This document shows positions 54,272 through 63,005 of a stretch of 64,000 bases of DNA, one piece after another (within the stretch, counting starts at the first letter, position 1; each line of letters opens with the position of its first letter). The position numbers and the translations under genes are program-made. The DNA is from Chitinophagaceae bacterium (GTDB lineage: Bacteria; Bacteroidota; Bacteroidia; Chitinophagales; Chitinophagaceae): contig JAGKWS010000001.1 of NCBI GenBank assembly GCA_021151685.1, forward strand, positions 23,994-87,993, read 5' to 3'. The notes under the pieces are model-generated. The model made no database searches. It saw nothing but the letters and a program-made list of their open reading frames with translations, and was not told the origin of the DNA.

Positions 54272-54781
54272 TTAGTGACCAGCTGGTGCCGCAGGAGCCG
54301 CTGGTTGCGCTTCTGCTGGCTTTGGCTTCACATTGCCACGTATGTGCAATACCATTGGGCTCTGTTGTGCATTAGAGTTGATGGTAACTTCCTTCATAAT
54401 AGGACCGGGGCGGCCTGTAGTGTTGTACGTAACATGTATTACACCCTTTCCCTTTGGTGGAATTGGTTCCTGTGGCCATTTAGGTACAGTGCAACCGCAA
54501 GAGCCATGCGCTTCATTGATGACGATAGGCTCTTTACCTGTGTTAGTAAATTCGAAATCGAACTCGGCGGTTGGACCTTCCGGAACTTCGCCAAAATCGT
54601 GTGTTTCCTCTTTGAACTTAAACTTACCCGCTTTCTCATTCACCTTCTTTTCCTGAGGAGGAGGTGGCGGAGTTTGCTGGGCAGCAGGTGTAGCCGCAGG
54701 TGCGGCAGTTTTGTTGTCTTGTGCAGTTGCCACCGCGGCCGATACCGACAGGCAAAGGAAAGTAATAAATACCTTTTTCAT
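54272..54781 (-). CDS. DUF1573 protein, second of three tandem copies
   Basis: A 169-residue exported protein. Signal peptide about 1-20 (MKKVFITFLCLSVSAAVATA). A Pro/Gln/Ala-rich linker (25-45) precedes the DUF1573 domain (about 55-155): THDFGEVPEGPTAEFDFEF, NEAHGSCGCTVPKWPQEP and HVTYNTTGRPGPIMKEVT. The C-terminus is Pro/Ala rich. It lies 42 nt downstream of the first copy and ends at a tetraloop terminator, so these two form one operon. The two closely spaced cysteines and periplasmic location make redox or metal roles possible but unproven. Confidence 0.87.
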   Translation of the reverse strand: MKKVFITFLCLSVSAAVATAQDNKTAAPAATPAAQQTPPPPPQEKKVNEKAGKFKFKEETHDFGEVPEGPTAEFDFEFTNTGKEPIVINEAHGSCGCTVPKWPQEPIPPKGKGVIHVTYNTTGRPGPIMKEVTINSNAQQSPMVLHIRGNVKPKPAEAQPAAPAAPAGH

Positions 54782-54823
54782 TGTTGTTGTATTTCCCGTT
54801 TAAGAGGTTGTTATATTAATAGT

Positions 54824-55345
54824 TTAGTTGGTCTTCATCATAGAGTTGTTCTCTGGCACAGAGCTTGCCGGAGCTTTCTCTACATTGCCCGATATCGTCA
54901 ACACCTTCATGCCCACATTAGATGTAACCGTGATAGACTTGTTGAATGCACCAACACGTCCCTTGGTATGGTAAGACACATCTATCTTGCCTGTCTCGCC
55001 CGGTTTTACAGGCTCGCCAGAATAAGAAGGAACAGTACAACCACAAGAAGGCTGTGCTTTTTGAATAACAATAGGCTCTTTACCCTTGTTCACAAACGTG
55101 AATACAAAATTGGCATCAGGCCCTTCTGGTATTACACCAAAGTCGTGTGCAGCGTTGGCAAACGACATGTCATCGGCATTCTGATTGGCAGGTGGGGTTG
55201 GAGCTACCGGTGCCGCCAGTTGGGCTGCAGCTACTTCGGTTTGTGCTTTCTCTTTCTTCTTGTCTTTTTTACTCTTTTTGTCCTGTGCCATCAATGCACT
55301 GCACGACATCAATACAATACTTGCTGAAAGGAATAGCTTTCTCAT
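54824..55345 (-). CDS. DUF1573 protein, first of three tandem copies
   Basis: A 173-residue exported protein. Signal peptide about 1-20 (MRKLFLSASIVLMSCSALMA), with an internal Cys at 15 that is not in a good lipobox. A Lys-rich stretch KKSKKDKKKEKA (22-33) follows, then a Pro-rich linker and the DUF1573 domain (about 60-160): AHDFGVIPEGPDANFVFTF, QKAQPSCGCTVPSY and YHTKGRVGAFNKSITVTSN. It is the first gene of the cluster. A -7 box TAAATTTG (55385-55378) lies 32 nt upstream, divergent from the GT9 gene. Confidence 0.87.
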   Translation of the reverse strand: MRKLFLSASIVLMSCSALMAQDKKSKKDKKKEKAQTEVAAAQLAAPVAPTPPANQNADDMSFANAAHDFGVIPEGPDANFVFTFVNKGKEPIVIQKAQPSCGCTVPSYSGEPVKPGETGKIDVSYHTKGRVGAFNKSITVTSNVGMKVLTISGNVEKAPASSVPENNSMMKTN

Positions 55346-55460
55346 TGTTTAATGGTTCTTTATCACTTGTTGAAAAACAAATTTAATACCAAAAAATCGA
55401 AAAACGGATTTTTTTATTGTTAAAACCATCTAAACCCAAACACCGTAACTTTGCCCGCCA

Positions 55461-56474
55461 ATGCACCGTTTTCTTGTTATTCAGACGGCCTTTACAGGCG
55501 ATGTGGTACTGGCAACAGCCGTTACAGAAAAGCTGCACCAATACTATCCCGATGCTACTATTCACTTTTTGCTGCGCAAGGGCAATGAAGGCCTGCTCGA
55601 TGAGCATCCATACATTGGCAAGGTAATAGTGTGGGATAAAAAAGAAGGCAAAATGGCCAATCTGGTCAAAATCATAGGCCAGGTCCGCAGCAACCAATAT
55701 ACGCATGTCATCAACCTGCATCGTTTTGCATCTTCCGGCATCATTACAGCACTTTCGGGCGCACCCTACACCACCGGCTTCGATAAGAATCCGCTTTCGC
55801 GCCTGTTTACTCACCGAGTAGCACACCAGATACATACACTGCCATCGGAGATTCCGGTACACGAAACCAGCCGCAACCAGTTACTAATTGCCGACATCAC
55901 CGATGCCACACCTGCGCTACCGGCACTGTACCCCACTGCCGCACACCGGGCATCGGTAGCTGGTTACAAAGCCATTGGGCCGTATATATGCATTGCGCCA
56001 TCTTCGGTATGGTTCACCAAGCAGTTCCCCGCCCACAAATGGGCGCAACTGATACGCGATATCCCCCCCGCATACCATGTATACCTTATTGGTGGCCCCG
56101 GCGATGAAGAAAATGCACAAGCCATTATTACCGCCAGTGGGCGTGCCGGGGTATCCAGCCTTTGTGGCCAATTGTCCTACCTCAGTTCGGCCGCATTAAT
56201 GAAGGATGCCGTAATGAATTATGCCAATGACTCTGCACCACTACATTTTGCCTCAGCCATCAATGCGCCGCTCACGGCTGTGTTTTGCTCTACCATTCCT
56301 GCCTTTGGTTTTGGCCCTTTGAGGCCCGAAGCCAAAGTAGTAGAAACAACCGAACCCATGCCCTGCCGCCCCTGTGGCCTGCATGGGCATCGCCAATGCC
56401 CCCAAGGCCATTTCAACTGTGCCAATACTATTACCAACCAGCAACTATTATGGTGGACTTTGAACAAGACATAA
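55461..56474 (+). CDS. Glycosyltransferase family 9 (heptosyltransferase-like)
   Basis: A 337-residue cytoplasmic GT-B transferase of the lipopolysaccharide heptosyltransferase family. The N-terminus FLVIQTAFTGDVVLATAV matches the acceptor-side opening of the family, where TGD/GD is conserved. The C-terminal donor side has ICIAPSSVWFTKQFPAHKWA, YLIGGPGDEE and the donor-binding MNYANDSAPLHFASAI. It probably adds heptose or another sugar to LPS core. A -7 box TAACTTTG (55446-55453) lies 7 nt from the ATG. The 3' end overlaps the tsaC-like gene by 25 bp. Confidence 0.92.
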   Translation: MHRFLVIQTAFTGDVVLATAVTEKLHQYYPDATIHFLLRKGNEGLLDEHPYIGKVIVWDKKEGKMANLVKIIGQVRSNQYTHVINLHRFASSGIITALSGAPYTTGFDKNPLSRLFTHRVAHQIHTLPSEIPVHETSRNQLLIADITDATPALPALYPTAAHRASVAGYKAIGPYICIAPSSVWFTKQFPAHKWAQLIRDIPPAYHVYLIGGPGDEENAQAIITASGRAGVSSLCGQLSYLSSAALMKDAVMNYANDSAPLHFASAINAPLTAVFCSTIPAFGFGPLRPEAKVVETTEPMPCRPCGLHGHRQCPQGHFNCANTITNQQLLWWTLNKT

Positions 56475-57022
56475 AAAACTGCATTGCAGCCCTTACCAAC
56501 GGGCAAACCATCCTCTACCCTACAGACACCGTGTGGGGCCTCGGTGCCGATGCCACCAATGAAGTTGCGGTAGATGCTGTCTTTGCCCTGAAACAACGCC
56601 CGCGCGAAAAAAGTATGATTGTGTTACTGGCCGATGCCCGCGACATACTACGCTATGTAGCAGCCCCGCCACCCGACATTATTGCTATGGTAGAAGAGTT
56701 TGACAAACCTACCACCGTTATCTACGACAATGCCATAGGCCTTGCCGACAATGCCGTAAACGAAGACGGCAGCATTGCCATTCGCGTTACTACAGACCCT
56801 TTCTGCAAGGCACTCATCAAGCGGTTCCGGAAACCTATTATATCAACCTCTGCCAACATCAGCGGCCAACCCGCACCTGCCCTCTACCACGAAATAGCCC
56901 CTATTGTGATTGATGGGGCTGGCTATGTGGTGCAACACCGGCAGTGCGATGCTACCCGAAATGCACCATCGCGCATCATTCGCATGGCCGACGATGGCAG
57001 CTATACAGTTATTCGTTCGTAA
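56450..57022 (+). CDS. Sua5/YciO/YrdC-family L-threonylcarbamoyladenylate synthase
   Basis: A 190-residue protein that makes threonylcarbamoyl-AMP for the t6A37 modification of tRNAs reading ANN codons. The signature PTDTVWGLGADATN (about 24-37) and the later KRFRKPIISTSANISGQP (about 124-141) carry the KRP/STSAN-type motifs. The single-domain length (no Sua5 C-terminal domain) fits the TsaC type; the related YciO group cannot be excluded. The ATG at 56450 lies within the end of the GT9 gene, so the two are translationally coupled. Confidence 0.92.
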   Translation: MVDFEQDIKNCIAALTNGQTILYPTDTVWGLGADATNEVAVDAVFALKQRPREKSMIVLLADARDILRYVAAPPPDIIAMVEEFDKPTTVIYDNAIGLADNAVNEDGSIAIRVTTDPFCKALIKRFRKPIISTSANISGQPAPALYHEIAPIVIDGAGYVVQHRQCDATRNAPSRIIRMADDGSYTVIRS

Positions 57023-57033
57023 CCAACAAAAAA

Positions 57034-57051
57034 GAGCCACACAATGGTGGC
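57034..57051 (-). terminator. Terminator of the T9SS gene at 57082
   Basis: GCCAC (57036-57040) pairs with GTGGC (57047-57051). On the minus strand it is followed by TCTTTTTTG. A short stem, but the T-run and position after the stop fit a terminator. Confidence 0.6.
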
Positions 57052-57081
57052 CCTCCAATTAGTTGTGTCAACATACAGAAT

Positions 57082-58494
57082 CTACTCCTTTATCCACTGC
57101 AACACAGTAGGTATATAGCCATCGCCTACACGCACTATGTACATGCCCGCTGGTAAATATTGCATGGGCACCTCCAGATAGTATTGTCCCTTTTGCCATT
57201 GCGTGGTGTTTATTACCCTGCCAGTCATGTCGTACACACTTACTGTTGTAGGTACGTTCATAGGCGTGGTGGCATGTAGTACCAAACTACCACCAACCTG
57301 ATTGTCTATCCAATAGCTGTTCGCATCATTCGTCAGTTCGTTTACCCCCACCGTGTTTCTGATACCCACGCCCCGGCAACCGTTAGAATCTACCACTACC
57401 CCATATACTGCCGGCGTAGAGTAGGTGTACGATGCGTTGGTGGCACCTGCAATAGGGGCAAGACCATTATACCATTGGTAAGACGTGTATGAGCCCGATA
57501 CCGATAGCGTAGCGCCTGTTTTGATGATAACCGGAGTTGGTGTTCTCTTCACCGTTATGGCTGTTGTTGCCGAATCTACTATCACACCACCATCATACAA
57601 ATACAATTTTACATTGCTGGTACCCGGTGTGGGGAAACAGATAGTTGCCGGACTTGCACCCGGTGTGGCAATAGTAGCACCGGGGCACCTCCACCTGAAA
57701 CTATCGATAGATGCCGTACCTGTACTGGTATTGGTAACTGTAATGCAGCTATCGCTGCATACTGTTGTGGCACTTGTAGTCATTACAGCATCGGGCGTGG
57801 TAGAGGCGGGTGCGCTCAGTGCCACACTATCTACTGCAAAAGATGGGTCGGTACCTACACCATCATCATTATTGGTCCAGTTAAACCCGATTTTTACAGA
57901 TGCATTATTGTTGGCACTTGCCGGCAATGCAATAGAATAACTGGTCCATTGCCCCTGTGGCGAGCAGGCAGATGCAGGTGTTTTAGGCGTGTTCACCAGT
58001 ATAGCCCACGTAGAACCATCATAGTACCATACCGAGGCATCGTCGTTGGCACCATCTCCATTTTCAATATAATTGAATGAAAGGGTAATACCCACCTTGC
58101 CGGTACAGTTTATGGTTGGCGACTCTGCCCTAAAGTTGGTTGTAGCCATCAGTGGCCCGGCATTGTAGGCCGCACCCACATCGCCACCAATAGAGCTGGC
58201 CGCACTTATGTGCAGGGTAGCCAGTGTAGCAGTGGCACTTACAGCATCACAGCCAGTTCCACACACACCATTGGTATGCCCGTTCTCGGCACAGCTTACA
58301 TACCATATGTTGCCAAAAGCCCCATTGGTACCCGTACTGGTTACCGCCCATGCCCCATTGGGCCCGGTGTAGGTCGATGCCAACGCACCGGCGGTGCTAC
58401 CGCTTTCAAAGTTTTCTGTCCAGAATATCTGCGCTCCGCTCTGGTAAGCACCAGCCAATAACATGGCCGTAAGCATGGTAAAGAGTTTCTTCAT
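57082..58494 (-). CDS. Secreted Ig-like protein with T9SS type A sorting domain
   Basis: A 470-residue exported protein. The ATG at 58494 gives a clear signal peptide (MKKLFTMLTAMLLAGAYQSG, cleavage near SGAQ). A jelly-roll, MAM/carbohydrate-binding-like domain (about 25-215) includes ENFESGS and LSFNYIENGDGANDDASVWY, with several cysteines. A PKD-like section (about 220-310), an Ig-like section with SYTSYQWYNGLAPIAGATN (about 320-375) and a type A sorting domain (about 395-470; VYDMTGRVINTTQW) follow. It is probably surface-bound. It has no obvious operon partner. Confidence 0.87.
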   Translation of the reverse strand: MKKLFTMLTAMLLAGAYQSGAQIFWTENFESGSTAGALASTYTGPNGAWAVTSTGTNGAFGNIWYVSCAENGHTNGVCGTGCDAVSATATLATLHISAASSIGGDVGAAYNAGPLMATTNFRAESPTINCTGKVGITLSFNYIENGDGANDDASVWYYDGSTWAILVNTPKTPASACSPQGQWTSYSIALPASANNNASVKIGFNWTNNDDGVGTDPSFAVDSVALSAPASTTPDAVMTTSATTVCSDSCITVTNTSTGTASIDSFRWRCPGATIATPGASPATICFPTPGTSNVKLYLYDGGVIVDSATTAITVKRTPTPVIIKTGATLSVSGSYTSYQWYNGLAPIAGATNASYTYSTPAVYGVVVDSNGCRGVGIRNTVGVNELTNDANSYWIDNQVGGSLVLHATTPMNVPTTVSVYDMTGRVINTTQWQKGQYYLEVPMQYLPAGMYIVRVGDGYIPTVLQWIKE

Positions 58495-58591
58495 ATCGAT
58501 GTTTTTAGTTAAGAATTTCTTAAAGCTACAAATACTTTTCTTAAATAAAAACACAACCGAATATAAAAACTCTTTAAAGCAATGCGTGTAG

Positions 58592-59434
58592 CTACTTGCA
58601 ATATTGTTTATCCAACTGCTCGGCCTGCGGGTGGCGCATCATCTTTGCTATTTTAATATCCTCGCAGGCACTATCTTTTTTGCCAGCCATATAGTAATAG
58701 TTGCTACGCAAAATATACCCCTGAGACCATGTGGCATCGGTAGCTATGAGGTGCGAAATGTCGTCTATTGCCGCCCGGTAATTTTTCATGCTTCCGTATA
58801 CTGCTGCCCGGTTCACAAAGCCCATTATGTGGGTTGGCCTTATCTCCACTTCTTTCGAAAAATCTTGCAACGCCCCCTCCAAATCGCCCATACGGTACCG
58901 TGCCGTGCCGCGCGCATTGTAGGCCAGTGCAAAACCGGGGCGCATCGATATGGCTTCATCAAGGTCGGTAATGGCTTCTTTGAATTTGCCCTTTGCAGCT
59001 TGCTTTTGCGACCGCGCCATGCGTGCCGCAAAAAAATCGGGCTTCAGGGCCAGTACCCGGTTTATCTGTGTCATGCTTCCTTTGTCATCTCCCAGCATTT
59101 CCAGCAGGTTGGCCTTGTTGTAAAATGCCATCGCAAACTCCGGGTTTAGTTCTATGGCCCGGTTAATGCAGTTCATCCCTTTGTCAAATTCACCCGTAAG
59201 CTGGTACAGATTGCTCAACTGAAAATAAGCAAGGTGATGTGTAGAGTCCGATTTAAGACACGCATTGTACTCATTCTCAGCACTGTCAAACTTTGCAGCC
59301 ACCAGATAGTCATTAGCCTTCAGATAATGTGCCTGAGCCTCTGCATTACCCTTTACACCCGCCTTTTCTTCCTTCTGCCCGCAGGCTGCCATCAAAAAAA
59401 TCAAACCAATACCTGCAATAACTTTTATTTTCAT
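58592..59434 (-). CDS. TPR-repeat lipoprotein
   Basis: A 280-residue lipoprotein. The ATG at 59434 (MKIKVIAGIGLIFLMAACG) gives a lipobox LMAAC with Cys18; the upstream start at 59458 is less likely. Residues about 35-270 form six to seven TPR units such as AYFQLSNLYQLTGEFDKGMN and AYNARGTARYRMGDLEGALQD. TPR lipoproteins typically act as scaffolds in envelope complexes; the partner here is unknown. It lies divergent from the T9SS-exported esterase gene, about 210 nt away. Confidence 0.88.
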   Translation of the reverse strand: MKIKVIAGIGLIFLMAACGQKEEKAGVKGNAEAQAHYLKANDYLVAAKFDSAENEYNACLKSDSTHHLAYFQLSNLYQLTGEFDKGMNCINRAIELNPEFAMAFYNKANLLEMLGDDKGSMTQINRVLALKPDFFAARMARSQKQAAKGKFKEAITDLDEAISMRPGFALAYNARGTARYRMGDLEGALQDFSKEVEIRPTHIMGFVNRAAVYGSMKNYRAAIDDISHLIATDATWSQGYILRSNYYYMAGKKDSACEDIKIAKMMRHPQAEQLDKQYCK

Positions 59435-59644
59435 GGTTATGTGTCTATTTGTCAGCAAAATAAAGCCTATTCACCACAAAGGCAAGAAATCAATCAACCC
59501 GTATACCATATTGCCACACAGTTAATTGAAGTGATAACCATAAAAATGTACACACCATACCCACGATGAAATTATTTCCATCACTTTGAGATTATTTATT
59601 TGTAACTTGTATCAATTCTTAAACAATTCTAATTTCCACTTTGT

Positions 59645-60841
59645 ATGAAGAAACTCCTCTACGCATTCTTGCTTACATCGGGTATGATAGCTGGGCAAAA
59701 AGCGACAGCACAGTGCCCGGCAGGCCGATACAACACTGAATTGTTTACCGATTATACGGTAACCACTGTCACCTACTCTACACCGCACAACCTGCAAATG
59801 GATATATACCAGCCAACCGGCGATACCTATACCAACCGCCCTGTAATGTTGCTGGCGCATGGTGGCAGCTTCATAAGTGGCAACAAAACAGCCGATGGCA
59901 CAGTGGTGGAAATGTGTAAACGTTTTGCCAAAAGAGGTTATGTAGCTGCATCCATCAATTACCGCCTTGGCGACTTTTTCTCTATTGCCGACTCTAACAA
60001 GGCAATAGCCATAGTGGTAAAAGCCATAAGCGATGGCAAGGCCGCTGCACGCTTCTTTGTAAAAGACGCTGCCACTACCAATACCTACAAGATAGACACA
60101 AATAACATTTTTGTTGGCGGCAACTCGGCCGGTGCGGTGCTGTTTATGCATGCAGCCTACCTCAATACATTTGCCGAGGTACCCTCCTACATTGCCGACA
60201 CAATGCTCACCAATGGTGGCTTTGACGGAAATAGCGGGAACGATGGCTACAACCTGAAAATACGCGCTGTGGTGAACCTTGCAGGCGCACTGAATAAAGC
60301 AACATTTGTTGAAACCGGCAATGTGCCCTCTGTAAACGTACAGGGCACCGACGATGTAACCGTACCCTACAACTGTGGCAAACCAATGGGAGGCGTAGTG
60401 CCGGTAACACTTTGTGGCCTTGGGCAGTTAGAACCCGAATATGTGGCCAGGGGCATATACCACTGGAGCAAAATATACCCCGGCGAGGGCCATTGCCCAT
60501 GGAACGGCAATACCACCATGCTCAACTCGGTAGACTCTATGGTGCGCGATTTCTGCTTTTCGCTTATGTGCACCACCGGCATACAGGAAAACAGAAGTGT
60601 AGCAGGCGTTTCACTGTACCCCAATCCGGCCGGTGCCACTACATCGCTATCGTCTGAAGCTGCTATGGGTGTTATTACTATCACAGACTACACTGGTCGT
60701 GTAGTTCGACAGTATACACCTGCCAATAAGAACAACTTCATCATCAATACGAGCGACTTGCTACCCGGCATGTACATAGTGCGTGTTGCCTTTGCCGATA
60801 CCAATGTGGCACCGGTGGTAAAACAACTTTCCATACAATAA
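59645..60841 (+). CDS. T9SS-exported alpha/beta-hydrolase (carboxylesterase-like)
   Basis: A 398-residue secreted enzyme. Signal peptide about 1-22 (cleavage after ATAQ). The alpha/beta-hydrolase domain (about 35-305) has an oxyanion loop HGG (72-74), nucleophile elbow GGNSAG (158-163, Ser161), a probable acid in GTDDVTVPY and the catalytic His in GEGHCPW near 280. This matches the esterase/lipase group related to feruloyl and acetyl esterases. The C-terminal ~80 residues are a type A T9SS sorting domain (VSLYPNPAGAT). Two substrate classes (polysaccharide esters or lipids) are possible. A strong terminator follows. Confidence 0.88.
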   Translation: MKKLLYAFLLTSGMIAGQKATAQCPAGRYNTELFTDYTVTTVTYSTPHNLQMDIYQPTGDTYTNRPVMLLAHGGSFISGNKTADGTVVEMCKRFAKRGYVAASINYRLGDFFSIADSNKAIAIVVKAISDGKAAARFFVKDAATTNTYKIDTNNIFVGGNSAGAVLFMHAAYLNTFAEVPSYIADTMLTNGGFDGNSGNDGYNLKIRAVVNLAGALNKATFVETGNVPSVNVQGTDDVTVPYNCGKPMGGVVPVTLCGLGQLEPEYVARGIYHWSKIYPGEGHCPWNGNTTMLNSVDSMVRDFCFSLMCTTGIQENRSVAGVSLYPNPAGATTSLSSEAAMGVITITDYTGRVVRQYTPANKNNFIINTSDLLPGMYIVRVAFADTNVAPVVKQLSIQ

Positions 60842-60860
60842 CAGTTCATCCTGCTTTACA

Positions 60861-60904
60861 AACAACAAGCCGCGCTCCTCACAACAAGGGCGCGGCTTGT
60901 TGTT
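60861..60904. terminator. Strong bidirectional-type terminator
   Basis: AACAACAAGCCGCGC (60861-60875) pairs perfectly with GCGCGGCTTGTTGTT (60890-60904), a 15-bp stem, 19 nt after the esterase stop. It separates that gene from rnr. Confidence 0.88.
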
Positions 60905-60965
60905 TCAGGTAACAGCCACCACCATTGTGCCATTCGGTTCCATTTGCCCTTATCTTTATACCCTG

Positions 60966-63005
60966 ATGGCAAGCAAACAAAAAAAAAATGGCAAACATCC
61001 ACTTGCCGAGACGAAAACATATACCGGCAAGCTTGATATAAGCAGGGGCGGCATGGGCTTTGTTATTGTAGCAGGCCTTGAGCGCGACATCATCATCAAG
61101 CCCGAGAATATGCTCTTTGCCCTACCCGGCGACGAAGTACAAGTAACCGTACGGGCACAACGCGATTCTTCAAAGCGTATGGAAGGTAACATTACCTCCA
61201 TTATACGCCGGAAACAAACTGAATTCAGCGGACATATAGAAGTTCATGCACACTTTGCTTTTCTGATACCCGATAGCGACAAAATACCGGTAGACATTTA
61301 CGTACCACTTCATCTGCTGAATGGGGCAAAAGACGGCGACCATGTGATGGTACGTATCATAGAATGGAGTGCCAAAACCAAAAATCCGGTGGGCGAGGTA
61401 CTCAGCCTTCTTACTCAGGAGACTGAGAACGAAATTGCTATGCGTGGCATACTGGCCGAGAATGGTTTCCCGTTGGCGTTTCCAGACGATTTGCTGGAAG
61501 AAGCCGCCCGCATACCAGACGGAGTAGATAGTAACGAAATGGCAAACCGCCGCAACATGCGCGATACGCTCACCATCACCATAGACCCTGTAGATGCCCG
61601 CGACTTTGACGATGCTATCTCTGTTCGCACCCTGAAGGGTGGCTGGTACGAGGTGGGGGTACACATTGCCGATGTGAGCCACTATGTTACGCCCGGCTCC
61701 GAACTGGATAAAGAGGCCTACCTGCGGGCCACCAGCGTGTACCTGCCAGACAGGGTGCTACCTATGTTGCCCGAGCGACTGTCGAACGAACTATGCTCGC
61801 TGCGCCCCAATGAAGATAAATATACATTTTCGGCCATCTTTACTATCAACAAGGCAGGCAAGGTAAAAGATACATGGCTGGGCAAAACGGCCATACACTC
61901 CAATCGCCGCTTCACCTACGAAGAGGTGCAGGAAATAATAGAAAGTGCCAGGGGCGATAATCAGAAAGAATTACTGCTGCTCAATACTATGGCGCAAAAC
62001 CTGCGGGCCGAACGTTTTAAGAAAGGGGCCATCAACTTTTCTTCGCAGGAGGTGCGCTTCAAGCTCGATGAGCAGGCACGCCCTATAGGTATAGTCATCA
62101 AAGAAAGTAAGGAGGCCCACCAACTGGTAGAAGAGTTTATGCTACTGGCCAACAGGGCTGTAGCCACCCACGTAGGGCATGTGCTGTACAAGGATAAAGA
62201 AGTTCCCTTCCCCTACCGCGTACACGACACCCCCGATGAGGATAAACTAAGTGTATTTGCCCTGTTTGCATCCCGCTATGGCATTCGGTTCAATTTGTCT
62301 ACCCCCACCACCATTGCCGAATCGTTCAACCAAATGCTGGATACCGTAAAAGGCAAACCCGAACAGCATGTGTTGGAGCAACTGGGCATACGCACCATGG
62401 CCAAGGCCGAGTATACCACCCACAACGTAGGGCATTATGGCCTTGGGTTCGACTATTACTGTCATTTCACCTCGCCCATTCGCCGCTACCCCGATGTGTT
62501 GGTACACCGCATACTACAACAATGCCTGCAAAACGACATACAACCCATAAAAAATCTGGAGATACTCTGCCGCCACTGCTCCGATCAGGAACGCCGCGCT
62601 ATGGAAGCCGAACGGGCTGCCAATAAGTACAAGCAGGTAGAATATATGAAGGCTTTTGTGGGCAATGAATTCGAAGCCGTCATCAGCGGTGTAGCATCTT
62701 TTGGCTTCTGGGCCGAAACTACCGAGCATAAATGCGAAGGACTGGTAGCAGCCAGCGAGCTGATGGATATAGACCAGTTTGTATGGAACGAACGCGAATA
62801 CTCGTTGGCTGGCCGCTACACGGGTATGCGGTTTGCCATGGGCGATAAAGTGACCATAAAGGTACTGGCCGCCAACCTTGCCAAGCGGCAACTGGACTAT
62901 GGCCTTGTGGGCCTGCCAGCGAAACAAAAACGCAAACCAGCCCCAGCTGAACAACAGCAGAAAAGCAAACAGACAAAGAAAAACAACAATAAAAAACGCA
63001 AATAA
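60966..63005 (+). CDS. rnr: Ribonuclease R
   Basis: A 3'-5' exoribonuclease that degrades structured RNA. The ATG at 60966 (MASKQKKNGKHP) is preferred; an upstream frame to 60897 crosses the terminator. The 679-residue protein has N-terminal cold-shock domains (about 20-180), the RNB catalytic domain (about 210-540) with the metal-binding motif DPVDARDFDDAIS, the conserved HFTSPIRRYPD, an S1 domain (about 565-650; FEAVISGVASFGFWAE) and a Lys-rich C-terminal tail. It overlaps the next start codon by one base (TAATG), so it is coupled to the isoprenoid synthase gene, as often found in Bacteroidota. It is shorter than E. coli RNase R (813 residues). Confidence 0.96.
   Translation: MASKQKKNGKHPLAETKTYTGKLDISRGGMGFVIVAGLERDIIIKPENMLFALPGDEVQVTVRAQRDSSKRMEGNITSIIRRKQTEFSGHIEVHAHFAFLIPDSDKIPVDIYVPLHLLNGAKDGDHVMVRIIEWSAKTKNPVGEVLSLLTQETENEIAMRGILAENGFPLAFPDDLLEEAARIPDGVDSNEMANRRNMRDTLTITIDPVDARDFDDAISVRTLKGGWYEVGVHIADVSHYVTPGSELDKEAYLRATSVYLPDRVLPMLPERLSNELCSLRPNEDKYTFSAIFTINKAGKVKDTWLGKTAIHSNRRFTYEEVQEIIESARGDNQKELLLLNTMAQNLRAERFKKGAINFSSQEVRFKLDEQARPIGIVIKESKEAHQLVEEFMLLANRAVATHVGHVLYKDKEVPFPYRVHDTPDEDKLSVFALFASRYGIRFNLSTPTTIAESFNQMLDTVKGKPEQHVLEQLGIRTMAKAEYTTHNVGHYGLGFDYYCHFTSPIRRYPDVLVHRILQQCLQNDIQPIKNLEILCRHCSDQERRAMEAERAANKYKQVEYMKAFVGNEFEAVISGVASFGFWAETTEHKCEGLVAASELMDIDQFVWNEREYSLAGRYTGMRFAMGDKVTIKVLAANLAKRQLDYGLVGLPAKQKRKPAPAEQQQKSKQTKKNNNKKRK

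Noticed and set aside
54257..55327. 356-codon open frame on the plus strand across two DUF1573 genes
   Set aside because: It is antisense to two conserved genes and their spacer, with Arg/Cys/Trp-rich composition and no domain.
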